From NCBI GenBank assembly GCA_900550055.1, contig URQU01000079.1, positions 1-5,857 of the forward strand: 5,857 bases of DNA, read 5' to 3'. This stretch comes from an uncultured Coriobacteriaceae bacterium. GTDB taxonomy: Bacteria; Actinomycetota; Coriobacteriia; Coriobacteriales; Eggerthellaceae. Shown piece by piece: positions 4,814 through 5,857 of this stretch (position 1 is the first letter of the stretch; each line of letters starts with the position of its first letter). The translations under genes were made by a program, and so were the position numbers. The notes under the pieces were generated by a model. That model saw only the letters and a program-made list of their open reading frames with translations, was not told the origin of the DNA and made no database searches.

Positions 4814-5857
4814 TTACAGGCACACGTCCTCGTTGACGTCGAGCAGGATGCACTCGACCAGGCTTCCCGCCGTGCGGCCTTCCCCGCCCTCGGGCAGGAC
4901 GGCCAGGCAGTTGCTGCGCTGGATGACGCCGAACAAACCCGAGCTCTGGTTCTTCGCCGGCTCGACGACATACGCTCCGTCGGCGTCCTTCGTGATGGTG
5001 GCGCGCAGGTAGATGCGGCGCGGGTCGCGCTTCTTCGCGTCGCGCGCGAGACGCGCCTTCACGAGCGGGCGCTGCAGATTGGAATACCCCTGCATCTTGC
5101 GCAGCGCCGGACGGATGAGCATCTCGAAGCCGCAGTACGCCGCAGCCGGGTTGCCCGGCAGACCGAATACGGGCGTGCCGTTGACCAGGCCAAACGTCTG
5201 CGCTTTGCCCGGGCGCATGTTCACACGGGTCATGAGTAGCTCACCGGTCTGCTCGACGCAGGGCTTGATGAAGTCGAAGTCGCCATCGGACGCGCCGCCG
5301 CTGGTGACCACGAAGTCGTACTCGCGCACCGCTTCGAGCACCGCGACCTTCAAGGCCTCGAGCGAATCCTCCACGATGGGCAGCATGGTGGGAAGCGCGC
5401 CCGCGGCGCGGGCGGCCGCGGCCAGCGCATAGCCGTTGGAATTGCGGATCTTGCCCGCGACGGGAACCTGGGTGGGCGGCACGAGCTCGCTGCCGATGGA
5501 GATGATGGCCACACGCGGACGGCGCGGGGTGGGAACCTCGGTCACGCCGCAGCCGGCCAGAAAGCCCACGCCGGCGGCGTTGATGACCTCGCCGGCGCGC
5601 ACGACGGCCTCGCCGGCGCGCGCCTCCTCGCCCGCTTCGCGCACGTTGCCGCGCAGCTTGGCAGGCGCCTCGAAGGCGACGCGGCTGCCGGGGCGGCCGT
5701 CGCCTTCCACGTTGCGCACGATCTCGTACTTCACCACGGCGTCGGCGGCCGCGGGCAGCGGCGCGCCGGTCATGATGCGCACGCATGCGCCCTCGGGGAT
5801 GTCGCCCTCGAAGGTGTCTCCGGCGGCAACCTCCGCGATAACGTCCAGCTCGACGGG
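4814..5857 (-). CDS. moeA: Molybdopterin molybdenumtransferase MoeA, N-terminus cut off by the window edge
   Basis: MoeA takes adenylyl-molybdopterin from MogA and swaps the AMP for molybdate, finishing the basic molybdenum cofactor. The window shows the last 347 residues; family members have about 400, so roughly the first 60 or more lie beyond the right edge. In visible numbering, the family block GACVRIMTGAPLP is at 23-35, followed by ADAVVKYE. RGNVREAGEEARAGE (69-83) matches the usual GNVR-x2-GED-type segment, with Glu where Asp is common. SIGSEL (120-125) begins the MogA-like domain, TSGGASDGDFD (185-195) and NMRPGKAQ (213-220) line the cofactor pocket, and LPGNPAAA (233-240) closes it. 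The C-terminal domain includes SSGLFGVIQRSNCLAVLP (305-322). The frame is open to the last base. The GTG codon at 5782 lies inside the conserved VRIMTG motif and is not the start. Confidence 0.95.
   Translation of the reverse strand, partial: PVELDVIAEVAAGDTFEGDIPEGACVRIMTGAPLPAAADAVVKYEIVRNVEGDGRPGSRVAFEAPAKLRGNVREAGEEARAGEAVVRAGEVINAAGVGFLAGCGVTEVPTPRRPRVAIISIGSELVPPTQVPVAGKIRNSNGYALAAAARAAGALPTMLPIVEDSLEALKVAVLEAVREYDFVVTSGGASDGDFDFIKPCVEQTGELLMTRVNMRPGKAQTFGLVNGTPVFGLPGNPAAAYCGFEMLIRPALRKMQGYSNLQRPLVKARLARDAKKRDPRRIYLRATITKDADGAYVVEPAKNQSSGLFGVIQRSNCLAVLPEGGEGRTAGSLVECILLDVNEDVCL

Overview
The window is GC-rich chromosomal DNA carrying five genes. Three are complete and two run off the ends. 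The four-cysteine type 4 uracil-DNA glycosylase, the molybdenum-cofactor pair and the overall composition fit a high-GC anaerobe. I lean towards Coriobacteriia (Eggerthellaceae-like), but that placement is a family-level impression from sequence style and no search supports it.

Layout, left to right. (1) A minus-strand type 4 uracil-DNA glycosylase starts at 544 and runs off the left edge. (2) Between it and the next gene, also minus strand, is a long stem-loop-forming inverted repeat (588-709). (3) A minus-strand alanine racemase (722-2182) has an unusual N-terminal extension of about 110 residues. (4) A 511-base divergent intergenic region (2183-2693) holds the probable alr promoter and two copies of a short GGGGACG-containing repeat. 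(5) A plus-strand zinc-ribbon membrane protein lies at 2694-3317. (6) An 829-base gene-free stretch (3318-4146) separates it from the convergent mogA. This stretch is densely structured: a 17-bp hairpin, two copies of a 130-bp element, two related long hairpins with compensating changes, two copies of a terminator facing the minus strand, and a three-unit tandem 16-mer. (7) Minus-strand mogA (4147-4644) and moeA (4814 to beyond 5857) end the window.

How the genes relate. MoeA and MogA carry out the last steps of molybdenum cofactor synthesis: MogA adenylates molybdopterin, then MoeA exchanges the AMP for molybdate. They are probably read from right to left, ending at the terminator near 3991-4034. 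alr and udg lie head to tail and could share a transcript; their functions (D-alanine for peptidoglycan, and removal of uracil from DNA) are unrelated. The zinc-ribbon protein has no functional link to its neighbours that I can see.

I found no convincing new protein system. The least ordinary part is the intergenic region 3318-4146. Several base changes between its repeated parts preserve pairing, and the wobble pairs in it favour a transcript from the minus strand. It may hold a repeated non-coding RNA or a palindromic repeat family.
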